From CAIXSC01 sp046349935 (GTDB lineage: Bacteria; Planctomycetota; Planctomycetia; Pirellulales; Pirellulaceae): a DNA stretch of 64,000 bases. The position numbers were made by a program, and so were the translations under genes. The notes below the pieces were generated by a model. It made no database searches, was not told the DNA's origin, and saw only the letters and a program-made list of their open reading frames with translations. Below, piece after piece: positions 38,199 through 48,700 of the stretch. The DNA lies in contig JAXMBK010000010.1 in the NCBI GenBank assembly GCA_046349935.1, positions 310,001 through 374,000 on the forward strand. Reading direction: 5' to 3'. Position 1 is the first letter of the stretch. Every line of letters begins with the position of its first letter.

Positions 38199-39542
38199 TT
38201 ACGCTCCCTTTTCGACGCGATAGAGTGCGTGTTCCGTGCGAACGTAGATCGCGCGGTCGACGGCGGCCGGCGTCGCCATCACGGCGCCGTCGGTCGTGTT
38301 GGTCGCAAGGATCTTGAACATCTTGCCCGGCGCGAGCACGAAGACTTGCCCTTCGCGGTTGCCGACGTAGATGCGGCCGTCGGCGTACAGCGGCGACGAG
38401 CAAAAATTGCCGCCCAGCCGTTCGCTCCAGTGAACCTGGCCGGTGCGTGCATCAAGACACGTGGCGACCCCCTTGTCGCTCACCATGTACAGTTCGTCGC
38501 CGACGGCCAACGGCGACGGCATCTGAGGGGCGCCTTTCTTCGCGCGCCACGCAATCTCGGGCGTCGTCGTCCCATCTCCCAGTCGCACCGCGAGCAGTTC
38601 CGGCTGCATAAAGCTGGTGCTCATATACAGCATGCCATGAGCGACGACGGGGCGCGGCACGATCGAGAAGCCCAGGACGCCGTAGTTGAGTTTCCAGAGT
38701 TCGCGGCCGGTGGCCGGATCGTAGGCGTAAAGCCAGTCGGCGGCGGGAGAGAACAAAACGTTGCGGCCTTCAATCTCCTGGATGATCGGCGTGCCGTAGG
38801 CCTTCTTCAGCTGCGGGTTTTCGTTGAGCGTCCCGCTGCGGTCGGTGCGCCAAGCGACTTTGCCTGTGCGTTTGTCGAGTGCGACGAGGTACTGCACGTC
38901 GCTGCCGTCGCAGTGGAAGATCAGCAAGTCGCGGAACAACACGGGCGTGCTTCCCGGGCCATTCTCGTGCTTGAGATGCAGTTCCTGATTCGACCAATCA
39001 ACCTTGCGCGAGGCGGCGTCGATGCACGCCGTACCGTTGGTTCCGAAGTGGCAATAGAGCTTGCCCGCTTCCAGGATCGGCGACGGCGAAGCGTACGAAT
39101 TCAGCGAGTGGATCGGGTCGGGGTCCTTCACCTTGAACAATTCCAAGTCGGCGACGACCTTCCCCGTCGCTCGATCCACGGCGATCGCTCGCAGCGTCAC
39201 CACGCCGGCGTAGTTCAGCGGTTGGTTGTTGCCGGCCGCTTCGGCCTTTTTCTTCTTTTCCTCTTCCGTGAGCGGCGTTTCGACGGCGGTAGTGAGCCAG
39301 ATGGTCGATTCGTCCATGACGGGGGACGACCAGCCGCGTCCCGGGATCGCCGTCTTCCAGGTCACGTTTTGCTTGTCGTTCCATTCGACCGGCAAGTCCT
39401 TCGCGGTCGTGGCGTGTCCCTGTCCGCCGGGGCCGCGCCATTGCGTCCAGTCGGCCGCCTCGACTGCGACCGTGGCGATGCCCGCTAGGCATAGTGATCC
39501 AGCAAAACTCGACACCCAACGCGACCAACGCACGACGTTCAT
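38199..39542 (-). CDS. PQQ-like beta-propeller repeat protein, exported
   Basis: A 447-aa protein. Signal peptide about 1-28 (MNVVRWSRWVSSFAGSLCLAG). Mature start ADWTQWRGPGGQGHATTAKDLPVEWNDKQNVTWKTAIPGRGWSSP is the typical opening of planctomycete PQQ-like propellers, and repeats such as DPATGRELWKLNYG, DKRTGKVAWRTD and DARTGQVHWSERLGG are the blades. The family is usually non-enzymatic scaffolding in this phylum, though some bind quinones. ATG 39542 is preceded by GGAG (9 bases); the frame open to 39611 lacks a signal peptide. Probably expressed on its own; it lies 63 bases beyond the hydrolase start (38135). Confidence 0.9.
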   Translation of the reverse strand: MNVVRWSRWVSSFAGSLCLAGIATVAVEAADWTQWRGPGGQGHATTAKDLPVEWNDKQNVTWKTAIPGRGWSSPVMDESTIWLTTAVETPLTEEEKKKKAEAAGNNQPLNYAGVVTLRAIAVDRATGKVVADLELFKVKDPDPIHSLNSYASPSPILEAGKLYCHFGTNGTACIDAASRKVDWSNQELHLKHENGPGSTPVLFRDLLIFHCDGSDVQYLVALDKRTGKVAWRTDRSGTLNENPQLKKAYGTPIIQEIEGRNVLFSPAADWLYAYDPATGRELWKLNYGVLGFSIVPRPVVAHGMLYMSTSFMQPELLAVRLGDGTTTPEIAWRAKKGAPQMPSPLAVGDELYMVSDKGVATCLDARTGQVHWSERLGGNFCSSPLYADGRIYVGNREGQVFVLAPGKMFKILATNTTDGAVMATPAAVDRAIYVRTEHALYRVEKGA

Positions 39543-39707
39543 GAGGCGGGACTCCAGGCGGGACTTCAAAACGGGGACCCTCACGATAGCAGCCCCGCCC
39601 TGACGGCTCAAGAATCGACGGGACGGCCCGTTCCGCGATCGGCCGCGCCCGATTCTAATTCAGGCCATGGTTTCCCCGTCCGATTCGTCCGCCGACCGTC
39701 CCCGCTG

Positions 39708-41537
39708 ATGCCGACCGTTTCGTCGAACTGGCAACTGATCCGTCGCCTCTTGGAGATGAGTTGGCGTTATCGCTGGGGCTGCATCCAGTTGCTGGTCCTG
39801 CAGGGCGCCCTGCTCTTCACGGCGCTCGGAGGCGTTCAATTGGGCGGCGTGGGCATCGACGTGGTGCGCTTTCATCTCGGGGAATCCGCGTCGCCGCCGC
39901 ACATGCCGTGGGGCCGGCCGCTGCCCGCCGATTGGTCGGCGCAAGTCCAAGTGACCAGCGTCGCGGCAGGCATCCTGTCGCTGGCGTTGATCCGAGCTTG
40001 GCTGAATTACGTCTATGCTGTGCAAGCCGGAAAGTTGGTCCACGAACAAATCGTGGTCGACCTGCGCGCCGCCGTTTACGACAAACTCCAGCGACTCAGC
40101 TTCCGCTTCTTCGACGCGCAAGCCAGCGGTTCCATCATCAATCGCGTTACGGGCGACGTGCAGGCGGTCCGAGCGTTCGTCGACGGCGTACTCATCCAGT
40201 TCGTGATCCTGGTTTTGTCGCTGGCGTGCTACGTCGGCTATATGCTGAGCCTCGACGTGGGACTGACCGTCGCGTGTCTCGCCACGACGCCCCTGTTGTG
40301 GTGGCTGACCGTGCGCTTCTCGCGAGAAGTGCGACCGCAATACGATCGCAACCGCGAGCTGGTCGATCGCATGATCTTGGTGCTCAGCGAAAATCTACAA
40401 GGGGCGGCGGTGGTGCGCGGGTTTGGAAGGGAACGCGAGGAGATCGCCAAGTTCGCGCGTGCGAATCGCGAAGTACAAGATCAACAGCGGGCCGTCTTTT
40501 GGAAGGTCTCGATCTTTGCGCCGATCGTCCAGCAACTGACGCATCTCAATCTCATCATCTTGGTCGTCTACGGCGGCTACCTTGTCGCACAAGACCGTCT
40601 GCCGCTCGGCGCCGGCCTTGTCGTCTTCGCCGGTCTCTTGCAGCAGTTCTCCAGCCAAGTCGGGCAGCTTTCCACAATCGCCAACAGCGTGCAGCAAAGC
40701 CTCAGCGGCGCGCGGCGCGTGTTCGAGATTCTTGATACGCCCGTGGAGATTCAGAACAGCGAGCGGCCGCAGCGATTGGAGCGAGCCGCAGGGCGAATCG
40801 AATTTGAGCGCGTCGAATTCGCCTACGCACCAGGTCGACCGGTGCTGCGCGACGTGACGTTTCAAGTCGCCCCGGGTCAGAAGGTTGCACTGCTGGGCGC
40901 GGCCGGCGCGGGAAAGTCGACGCTGTTAAGCCTGGTGGCGCGCTTCTACGATCCGACTCAAGGCTGCGTTCGGATCGACGGTCACGACGTCCGGACGCTC
41001 GACCTAGCCGACCTCCGCCGCACGCTCGGATTCGTCTTCCAAGAAAGCTTCTTGTTCAGCAACACGATCGCCGCCAACATCGCCTTCGGGCATCCTGAGG
41101 CGACTCGCGAGCAAATCGAACGTGCGGCCAAGATTGCGGCGGCCGACGAGTTTATCGAACGATTGCCCGAGCGTTATGACACGGTGCTGGGCGAGTACGG
41201 CTATAACCTGTCGGGCGGACAGCGGCAACGGTTGGCGATCGCCCGCGCCGTGCTGCTCGACCCGCCCATCTTGCTGCTCGACGACCCGGCCGCCGCGCTC
41301 GATTCGCAAACCGAACGCGAGATTCTGACGTCGCTGCAACAAGCAACCGCCCAGCGCACGACGCTCATCATCGCGCATCGGCTTCGCACGCTTCGCGACG
41401 CCGATCTGGTGGTCGTGTTGGAGGAGGGGCGAGTGACTCAGATGGGGCGCCACGACGATCTGTTCGCCAGTTCGGGACATTACCGCGAGGTGGCGTTGAG
41501 TCAGCTGGAACCGGGACGCAGGGAGTCGCCATCATGA
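39708..41537 (+). CDS. Heterodimeric ABC exporter, subunit with degenerate Walker B
   Basis: A 609-aa half-transporter: six-helix exporter domain (about 20-340) and nucleotide-binding domain with Walker A GAAGAGKST (about 397-405), LSGGQ signature (L501-Q505) and Walker B ILLLDDPAAALD, where D526 replaces the catalytic Glu. The switch histidine in IIAHRL is present. It overlaps the partner gene by ATGA. The pattern matches heterodimeric type IV exporters, in which one site is non-hydrolytic. Substrates of the family include drugs, lipids and peptides; none can be read here. Confidence 0.93.
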   Translation: MPTVSSNWQLIRRLLEMSWRYRWGCIQLLVLQGALLFTALGGVQLGGVGIDVVRFHLGESASPPHMPWGRPLPADWSAQVQVTSVAAGILSLALIRAWLNYVYAVQAGKLVHEQIVVDLRAAVYDKLQRLSFRFFDAQASGSIINRVTGDVQAVRAFVDGVLIQFVILVLSLACYVGYMLSLDVGLTVACLATTPLLWWLTVRFSREVRPQYDRNRELVDRMILVLSENLQGAAVVRGFGREREEIAKFARANREVQDQQRAVFWKVSIFAPIVQQLTHLNLIILVVYGGYLVAQDRLPLGAGLVVFAGLLQQFSSQVGQLSTIANSVQQSLSGARRVFEILDTPVEIQNSERPQRLERAAGRIEFERVEFAYAPGRPVLRDVTFQVAPGQKVALLGAAGAGKSTLLSLVARFYDPTQGCVRIDGHDVRTLDLADLRRTLGFVFQESFLFSNTIAANIAFGHPEATREQIERAAKIAAADEFIERLPERYDTVLGEYGYNLSGGQRQRLAIARAVLLDPPILLLDDPAAALDSQTEREILTSLQQATAQRTTLIIAHRLRTLRDADLVVVLEEGRVTQMGRHDDLFASSGHYREVALSQLEPGRRESPS

Positions 41538-43333
41538 ACGTGTCGCTCGTACGCGTAGCGCGCGATCCCGATCGCGAGGCCGACTCCCGGCCGCTCGACA
41601 TGCAGTTGATCCGCCGGCTGCTGGGCTACATGCGTCCCTACGCGACGCAACGCAACGTCTTGTTGGTGTGCGTCGTCTTGCGCGCCATTCAATTGCCCGC
41701 ACTGGCCTGGGCGCTCGGCGCGGTCGTCAACGGTCCCATCGCTCGTCAGGCGCCGCTGGCCGACATCGCGACCGGCGCCGCCGGCGTGCTGCTGTTGGGA
41801 TTGTTCACGCACTACACGTTTCACTTCCGCTACCGGCTGGCGCTCGAACTGGGCGAGTACGTGATTCACGATCTGCGGCAGCAATTGTTCGAGCACCTGC
41901 AGCGGCTGCCGATGAGCTACTTCAATCGGACGAAGGCGGGGCGCGTGATCAGCCGCATGACGAGCGATTGCGAGGCGATGCGAATCGGCGTGCAAGATGT
42001 GCTGTTTGTGAGTCTCGTCGGCGGCGGGCAGATGTTTTTCGCCGCGGCCGTCATGGCGTGGTACGACTTGGTTTTGTTCTCATTGATCGCCGCCATGACC
42101 CCGATCCTGTGGTGGTTGAATCACTTCTTTCGCCGACGGTTGAGCACCGCGTATCGCGACGTGCAGGAGAGCTTCAGTCGCGTGACCGCGACGCTCGCGG
42201 AATCGGTCGCCGGCATTCGTGTGACGCAGGGGTTTGTGCGCGAAAAAGTCAACGCTGGGTTGTTTCAGTCGCTGGTGGAAGATCATGCGCGCTACAACAT
42301 GAGCGCTGCGCGAACGGCCGGCGTTTTCACGCCCCTGCTGGAATTCAACAGCCAAGCGTTTCTGGCGGCGCTGCTGGTGGTTGGCGGATATCGCGCGCTG
42401 CGACCTGACATTGCGATGCCGACTGGCGACTTGATTCAGTTCTTCTTCCTAGCGGGCATTTTTTTCAGCCCGATCCAGATCTTAGGGAATCAGTACAACC
42501 AAGCGCTCACCGCCATGGCCGGCGCCGAACGCGTCTTCCGGTTGCTCGACACGCCGCCCGATTGGACGGACGCCGTCGATGCCAGTCCGCTGCCGCCGCT
42601 GCGCGGGCGCGTGGAATTTCGCGACGTACGGTTCGGCTACGACCCAACGCAACCCGTCCTCCAAGACATCTCGTTCATCGCCGAGCCGGGGCAGACGGTG
42701 GCGCTGGTGGGGCACACGGGGAGCGGCAAGTCGACCATCATCAATCTGCTGGCTCGTTTCTATCTGCCCGACGCCGGCCTATTGCTGCTCGATGAAGTCG
42801 ACGTCCGCAGCATTACCGCCGACTCGCTGCACCATCAACTGGGACTCGTGTTGCAACAGAACTTTCTCTTCACCGGCAGCGTGCGGGAAAATCTGCGATT
42901 TGGACGCCCGGACGCGACAGACGAGCAGATTTGGGAGGCGCTGGGGCGGCTGGAGTGTCGCGACCTGTTCGAGTCGTTGCCGCAGGGCTTGGAGACGGAG
43001 GTGGGCGAACGGGGCGGGAGGCTGTCATTGGGGCAGCGGCAATTGGTCTGTTTCGCCCGCGCGTTACTGGCCGATCCGCGAATCCTGATTCTGGACGAAG
43101 CCACGAGCGCCGTCGACACGTTGACGGAGCGTCGCATCCAGCGAGCTCTCGAGAAGCTGCTGGCGGGACGCACCAGCTTCGTGGTGGCGCATCGCTTGAG
43201 CACGATCCGCAACGCGGAACTGGTGTTGGTGATCGACCAGGGACGCATCGTGCAGCGCGGCAGTCACGCCTCGCTGATCGACGTCGCCGGACCCTACGCC
43301 GACCTGTGCCGTGAGTTCTTCACCATCCGTTAG
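41534..43333 (+). CDS. Heterodimeric ABC exporter, subunit with catalytic Walker B
   Basis: A 599-aa half-transporter with Walker A GHTGSGKST, a non-canonical signature LSLGQ (L497-Q501) and Walker B ILILDEATSAVD with catalytic E522. Together with the partner, the canonical signature of the first subunit faces this canonical Walker B site, and this deviant signature faces the partner's D526 site, so exactly one of the two composite sites is degenerate. GGGAG precedes the ATG, which overlaps the previous stop (ATGA). It ends 3 bases into the convergent SDR gene. Confidence 0.93.
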   Translation: MNVSLVRVARDPDREADSRPLDMQLIRRLLGYMRPYATQRNVLLVCVVLRAIQLPALAWALGAVVNGPIARQAPLADIATGAAGVLLLGLFTHYTFHFRYRLALELGEYVIHDLRQQLFEHLQRLPMSYFNRTKAGRVISRMTSDCEAMRIGVQDVLFVSLVGGGQMFFAAAVMAWYDLVLFSLIAAMTPILWWLNHFFRRRLSTAYRDVQESFSRVTATLAESVAGIRVTQGFVREKVNAGLFQSLVEDHARYNMSAARTAGVFTPLLEFNSQAFLAALLVVGGYRALRPDIAMPTGDLIQFFFLAGIFFSPIQILGNQYNQALTAMAGAERVFRLLDTPPDWTDAVDASPLPPLRGRVEFRDVRFGYDPTQPVLQDISFIAEPGQTVALVGHTGSGKSTIINLLARFYLPDAGLLLLDEVDVRSITADSLHHQLGLVLQQNFLFTGSVRENLRFGRPDATDEQIWEALGRLECRDLFESLPQGLETEVGERGGRLSLGQRQLVCFARALLADPRILILDEATSAVDTLTERRIQRALEKLLAGRTSFVVAHRLSTIRNAELVLVIDQGRIVQRGSHASLIDVAGPYADLCREFFTIR

Positions 43334-44139
43334 ACGCCGGGGACCGGGCGGACGGAACCGCCGCCGTTGAGCGCCATGTTGCCGCCGTCCATGGGGATGA
43401 GTGCGCCGGTGATCCATGAGGAAGCGTCGGAGGCGAGAAACACGGACAATCCGCAGATGTCGTTGGGCTGGCCGAGTCGACCGGCGGGGATGCCGCGGAG
43501 GTAGGTCGGCTTCAGGTTCGCGTCGGCCGCCATCCGCGCCTCAAGACTCGGGTTGGTCACCTGCGCCGGCAGGATCGCGTTGACGCGCACGCCGGCGGAC
43601 GCCCATTCGGTGCTGAGTTCGCGAGTCATCTGGACGACGGCGCCCATCGCCATGCTGTAGGCGATGTGGCCGCGGCCGAGCGCGGTGAGACTGGCGAGCG
43701 ACCCGATGTTGATGATGCTGCCGCGGCGTTGGGCGAGCATGCGTCGGCCCGCTTGCTGACAGCTCGCAAACCGTCCGAGCACCAGGTTGTCGAACACTTG
43801 GCGGACTTGATCGAGCGTGATGTCTTCGGGGCGGGCGAGGATGCCGTCGCCGGCGACGTTGCCCAGCACGTCGATGCGGCCGAACTCTCGATCCAGCAAC
43901 GCATACAACTTTTCGATCTCTTCCGCCTTCGACACATCGCAGCTGGCGACGAGCGCCTTGCGCCCCAGGCCGGCGACGTCGTGCGCGGTTTGTTCGGCGC
44001 CGGCCGCGTTGCGATCGACGGCCAAGATGTCGGCGCCGGCGTCGGCGAGCGCCAGCGCCATCGCGCGACCCAGTCCCTGCGCCGCTCCCGTCACCAACGC
44101 CACTCGACCAGTCAAATCAAACAGTTCATTCACGGGCAT
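43330..44139 (-). CDS. SDR-family protein lacking the catalytic lysine
   Basis: A 269-aa short-chain dehydrogenase-like protein. It has the glycine-rich TGAAQGLGRA cofactor loop, NVAG (where most have NNAG), serine in GSLAS and Y161, but the lysine of YxxxK is M165 (Y-S-M-A-M-G). The DNA reads ATG where AAG would be expected, with no frame problem. Without this lysine the usual proton relay is impaired, so the protein may bind NAD(P) without normal catalysis or use another residue. ATG 44139 (AGGAATC upstream) is preferred to an upstream start. Its 3' end overlaps the ABC gene by 3 bases (convergent). Confidence 0.88.
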   Translation of the reverse strand: MPVNELFDLTGRVALVTGAAQGLGRAMALALADAGADILAVDRNAAGAEQTAHDVAGLGRKALVASCDVSKAEEIEKLYALLDREFGRIDVLGNVAGDGILARPEDITLDQVRQVFDNLVLGRFASCQQAGRRMLAQRRGSIINIGSLASLTALGRGHIAYSMAMGAVVQMTRELSTEWASAGVRVNAILPAQVTNPSLEARMAADANLKPTYLRGIPAGRLGQPNDICGLSVFLASDASSWITGALIPMDGGNMALNGGGSVRPVPGV

Positions 44140-44204
44140 CGACGCGATTCCTAGATTGAGAGGGCTGACGCTGGCGAGGAGCAGACGCTGGCTGGGGGGG
44201 AGGC

Positions 44205-44948
44205 TCACTTAAGCGTGATGGTGTTCTGCAGCGGTTTAAGCACATTGTCGACGACGTAGTTGTCGAGCAGATCGCAGCAGATGGCGGTGAGTTTCTGCAT
44301 GGAAGAAACAAACGACTCGCCCGGTTCCAGGCTGCCGTAGCGGCGTGCGGTGAGATAGACGCTCAACTGTTCCTCGGGGAACTCGCCCGACCGCACGTGG
44401 TACGCCGTGGTGCGCGTCTCGAAGCTGACTCGCGCCTGCGTGCGACATTCTTCGTCGAGCGCCAGTTGGATGACGGGTTCGCTGGCCAGGATGCGAGCGC
44501 CGGGAATGGCGACGAGCGGTTCGAGCGCGGGGCAGATGCCGAGTGCGTCGGCGATCAGTTGGCTGTGGTTGCCGCGGTAACTAAAGTCGAACCCAAACAC
44601 GACATTCAGCGACTCGCAGTCCAGCGGACTCACGGAGAGCGCAAACGGCGCCAGCTCCAGGACGGTGGCATGCTGCTGCGCCGCTTCGTCGACCGACGCC
44701 GGATTCACCTGTCCAGAACATACTCGGCGCGGTTCGATCGACGCCCAGCGGTAGGCAGGTTTGTCCTTCTCCTCTTCCAACACGAATTCCCCTCGCTCGC
44801 GCGTGTAAAAATTGCGCAATTGCGGGTAGTGCCGCTGCAGCTGTTCGAAGTAATGCAGCACGGTTTCGCGCTGTGGCGGGAGCTCCATCTCGGTGTGGAG
44901 GTTCATGTTGACGTAATAGTCATCGCAATGCGCGTCGTAGCGTTTCAT
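44205..44948 (-). CDS. Conserved hypothetical protein, unknown function
   Basis: A 247-aa cytoplasmic-looking protein with no signal or TM segment. Notable stretches are MKRYDAHCDDYYVNMNLHTEMELPP, FYTRERGEFVLEEEKD, FGFDFSYRGNHSQLIADAL and the C-terminal SSMQKLTAICCDLLDNYVVDN. The even composition and internal codon use look like a real gene and I do not recognise a family. It is a likely cotranscribed neighbour of the SDR gene (65 bases between). The 166 bases between its start and the ogt start hold divergent promoters by position only. Confidence 0.65.
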   Translation of the reverse strand: MKRYDAHCDDYYVNMNLHTEMELPPQRETVLHYFEQLQRHYPQLRNFYTRERGEFVLEEEKDKPAYRWASIEPRRVCSGQVNPASVDEAAQQHATVLELAPFALSVSPLDCESLNVVFGFDFSYRGNHSQLIADALGICPALEPLVAIPGARILASEPVIQLALDEECRTQARVSFETRTTAYHVRSGEFPEEQLSVYLTARRYGSLEPGESFVSSMQKLTAICCDLLDNYVVDNVLKPLQNTITLK

Positions 44949-45114
44949 CGATTCGTGATCGGGGTCTTCGTTGTTTTTCCGCGTCGACTGACCCTACAAT
45001 ACGTCCCGCCCAAAAGCGGGAGCGCAAACGGGCCGATCGCGGGAGGGGAACGCCGCGTTCACGACGTCGTCGGACTGCCATTGGTTGATTATTCGAGATT
45101 AGGAGCTCCTGGCA

Positions 45115-45705
45115 ATGGGCGAGCAGGCGGGATTCTATGTTTCGAGCACGGGGCCGGCGGGCGGCGAGGACGTGCATGCGGCCGTCTTTCCCACGTCGCT
45201 GGGATGGATGACGTGCGAGTGGAGCGGCGGGCGGTTGGTGCGTAATGCGTTTGGTTTTGAATCGGCGGACGCGGCTCGGGCTTCGTTGACAGAGACGCTG
45301 ACAGAGAGGCTGACGCAGACGACGCATGCGCCGGCCGAGCTGCGCGAATTGGTTCGGCGACTCACACGCTTCGCCGACTCCTACGACGACGACTTTCTCG
45401 ACGTCCCGTTGGCGCTCGACGAGGCCGCGCCGTTCGCGCGTCGAGTGCTGGAGGCGTGTCGTCGGATTCCGATCGGCGAGACGCTGACCTATACGGAGCT
45501 CGCGCGATTGGCCGGTTCGCCGGGCGCAGCGCGCGCGGCAGGGAACACGATGGCGCGAAATCGCTTTCCCTTGGTGGTGCCGTGCCACCGAGTGGTCGGC
45601 GCCCGCGGCGCGCTCGGCGGCTACTCGGCCCCCAGCGGCCTGACCATGAAGCGACGACTCTTGGCCGCCGAAGCGCGAACCTTGAACGCCGTCGCCGTGT
45701 CGTAG
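45115..45705 (+). CDS. ogt: Methylated-DNA-[protein]-cysteine S-methyltransferase
   Basis: A 196-aa suicide repair enzyme that transfers methyl groups from O6-methylguanine to its own cysteine. The active site PCHRVV (C157) is intact and preceded by YTELARLAGSPGAARAAGNTMARN, the DNA-binding HTH. GGYS follows, as usual. AGGAG precedes the ATG by about 8 bases. The N-terminal domain is short, which favours Ogt over Ada. The gene is followed at once by the giant TPR protein. Confidence 0.95.
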   Translation: MGEQAGFYVSSTGPAGGEDVHAAVFPTSLGWMTCEWSGGRLVRNAFGFESADAARASLTETLTERLTQTTHAPAELRELVRRLTRFADSYDDDFLDVPLALDEAAPFARRVLEACRRIPIGETLTYTELARLAGSPGAARAAGNTMARNRFPLVVPCHRVVGARGALGGYSAPSGLTMKRRLLAAEARTLNAVAVS

Positions 45706-45752
45706 CGACGCTGGGCCGAAAGCAGCGCGCGATGTGACTTCTTCGAGTGCGT

Positions 45753-45759
45753 GGAGGAG
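45753..45759 (+). promoter_or_regulatory. Ribosome binding site favouring GTG 45766 for the giant TPR gene
   Basis: GGAGGAG is located 6 bases before GTG 45766 but lies inside the frame opened by the earlier GTG at 45751, which has no such site. The internal GTG is therefore the likelier start, shortening the protein by five residues. Confidence 0.6.
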
Positions 45760-45765
45760 CCGAAG

Positions 45766-48700
45766 GTGGAAGCGACCAAGATCCTTGCGCAAGTCCGCGA
45801 CTTATATGATCGCGGCCAGTACGTCGCCGCTTACGAAACGGGGCGACAAGCTTGGGGGGCGCCCAGCAGCTGGCCGGGAACCGACGCCCGCATTTTGGCC
45901 GTGCGCGTGGCCGCGAACTGCGGCGCGCCGCGGCTTGCTGATTGGCTGGTGCGGCTCGCCTATCGCGAAGCGCCGGACCACTCCGAGGCGCGGTACTACG
46001 AGGGGCGGCGCGTGGGGCGTCGTCGCGGGCCGTACGAGGGCCTGCGCTGGATGCGCCGGCACGGCGATTTGCCCGCCTCCGCCAGCGCCGACATCCGCGC
46101 CTCCTGGTATACGCTCGGCGCTGAACACGCCAGCATGCTCCGTGACTTCGACGAAGCCGAGCTCTGGATGCACTTGGCGGAAAAGACCGACCCGGATAAT
46201 CCGTGGGTCAAAGTCAGTTGGGCGGCCGTGCGCGAGCGCGAAGATCGGTACGACGAAGCGGTCGCGACGCTGCGGACGGCGCTAGAGATGCGTCCCTGGT
46301 ATCGACCTGCCGTCCAGTCGCTCGCACACCTCCTGTCGGTCGGCAGCCAAGAAGACGAAGCGATTGAGTTGCTGCAGCAGGCGGCGGAGCGGCTCCAGTG
46401 CTACTCGATTCACGCCCAGCTGTTGTCGCTGTATTTGGAACGCAAACAGTACGACCAGGCGCTCGCGGCGCTCAACGAAGTCGAACGACTGGTGGTGCTC
46501 GGCGAAAAGCCGCTCCCGCAATGGTTCGCCGCAAACCGCAGCGAAATTATGTACTTTCTGGGCGACATTCCGGCGTCGATCCAGTTCGCTCGCCAGTCCG
46601 ACAGCAAGTACTGGAAGGCGATCGCGGATCGGTTGGAGGACCCCGCGTACGCCGCGGCGCAAGTCCGGTTGCTCGACGTCGGCTTCGTGCGCCAACACCA
46701 TGCGACCTGCGCACCGGCGACGTTGTCGGCGCTCAGCCGCTTCTGGGGCATGCCGGCGGATCATCTGCAGGTGGCGGACGAGATCTGTTACAACGGCACG
46801 TCGTCTTTCAGCGAGCGCAAGTGGGCGACCGATCACGGCTGGGTCGCGCGCGAGTTTTCGGTGACGGAAGAGAGCGCTCAGGCGCTGATCGATCGCGGCA
46901 TCCCGTTCACCTTCACGACGGTCGATCCCGGCAACTCGCACCTGCAAGCGATCATCGGCTACGACGGCCGCCGCGGCACGCTCGTCATTCGCGATCCCTA
47001 CTGGCGGTCGCTCGGCGAAGGACTCGCGAAACAGTTGCTGGAACGGTATCAGGCGAGCGGCCCGCGGGGGATGGCGATGGCGCCGATTGGTCGCTCGTCC
47101 GAACTCGATTCGCTCGAGTTGCCTGACGCGCCGTTGTGGGATCGGCTGCATGCGTTCGACCATGCGCTGGTCGAACATCGTCGCGAGGAGGCGATGCAGG
47201 CTTACGAGCAGCTGCGACAGGCGGCGGCCGAACATCGGCTGACGTATGAAGCGCGACGCCGGCTGGCGATCTACGACGGGAACGCGACGGAGCATCTGGC
47301 GGCCGTCGAGTGGCTGGTGCAGGCGTATCCGAATGATCAGCGCTTGGAGTACGAGCGATTGGCGCTGTTGCGCAACCAGGGACGGCGCGACGAACGGTTG
47401 GCCACGTACGAACGGCTGTGCGTCAAGTCGGAGACGCACCCGATCTTTTGGCAGCAATACGCCAACGAACTGCGCGTCGACGCGCGTCGCTGGGACGAAG
47501 CGATCGTCTTGCTGCGGCGCGCGATCCGACGCTGGCCTAGCGAGGCGTCGAACTACGCCACGCTCGCACACTTGTATTGGGACCAACGACGCTTCGCCGA
47601 TGCGCTCGACCTGCATCGATTCGCGACGTGCTTGGGAGACAAAGACGAACAGTTCGTAATGTCGTATTTCGCGGCGGCCGATTGGTTCAAGCAAACCGAC
47701 GAGGCGCTGCGGCTGTTGCGGAATCGGTTCGAGCGGTTTGGGAAGAAGTCGAGCGACCCGGCGCGGTCGCTGGTCGCGGCCTACCTGCAGCTGGATCGGT
47801 ACGGCGAGGCGCTGCAGACGATCGAAGAGGCGTTGACGCTGCGGCCGGACGACGGCGAACTGCAGCTGTACGCGGCCGATGTGTTGACGTCGGCCAGCGC
47901 CGAGAATCTGCCGCGGGCGCGCGAGCTGGTCGAGGCGGCGAAGAACAACGCGCCGCGGTCGTCGTGGCTGCGGTCCGCCGCACGGCTCGCGGCGTCCGAA
48001 GATCGGTCGGCCGACGCACTGTCGTTGTGGCGCGAAGCCCTCGCCCTCTCGCCGCTTGCTATGGACGCTCATACGGCCGTCGCTCGCTTGCTCTACTCGC
48101 TAGAGGGCGACCAGGCCGCTCAACAACACCTGCGCGAGGCTTGCACGCGTTTCCCCAACCATATTCCGTTGCACGAGTTGTGGGTGGAGTGGATTCGGGA
48201 CGAGCCGCCCGAGGTGCGGGAGCCGATCATTCGGCGGCTGATCGACGTCAGCGGCGACAACGCCTGGGCCCGGCGCGAGCTCGCGTTTCTACTGGCCAGC
48301 CAACAACGCGACGAGGAAGCGTGGGCCGAGTCGGAGATTGCGGGGCGGCTGGAGCCGACGGCGCCGTCGCAGTTCTTGCTGCATGCACGGCTCCTACGGA
48401 ATCGCGGCGACCATGCGGCTGCAAAGGTGGAGTTGCGTCGGGCCATTGAAGCGTCGGTCGACAACGACTCGGCGCTTGCCGCGTGGCTCGACCTGTGCGA
48501 GACGATCGCGGAACGTCGAGCGGTGATCGACTTTTTTCAGAGCCAACTGCAGACGCAGGTCACCTTCGGCGACGGGCTGCTGGCGCTGCGGGAACGCGCG
48601 AGCGACACGCTGGAGGCGGATGAATTGTTGGGGCGGCTGCGCGAGGCGCTGGCGCACCGCCCAGACCTGTGGCACGCTTGGTCGGCGCTCGTCCTCCAGT

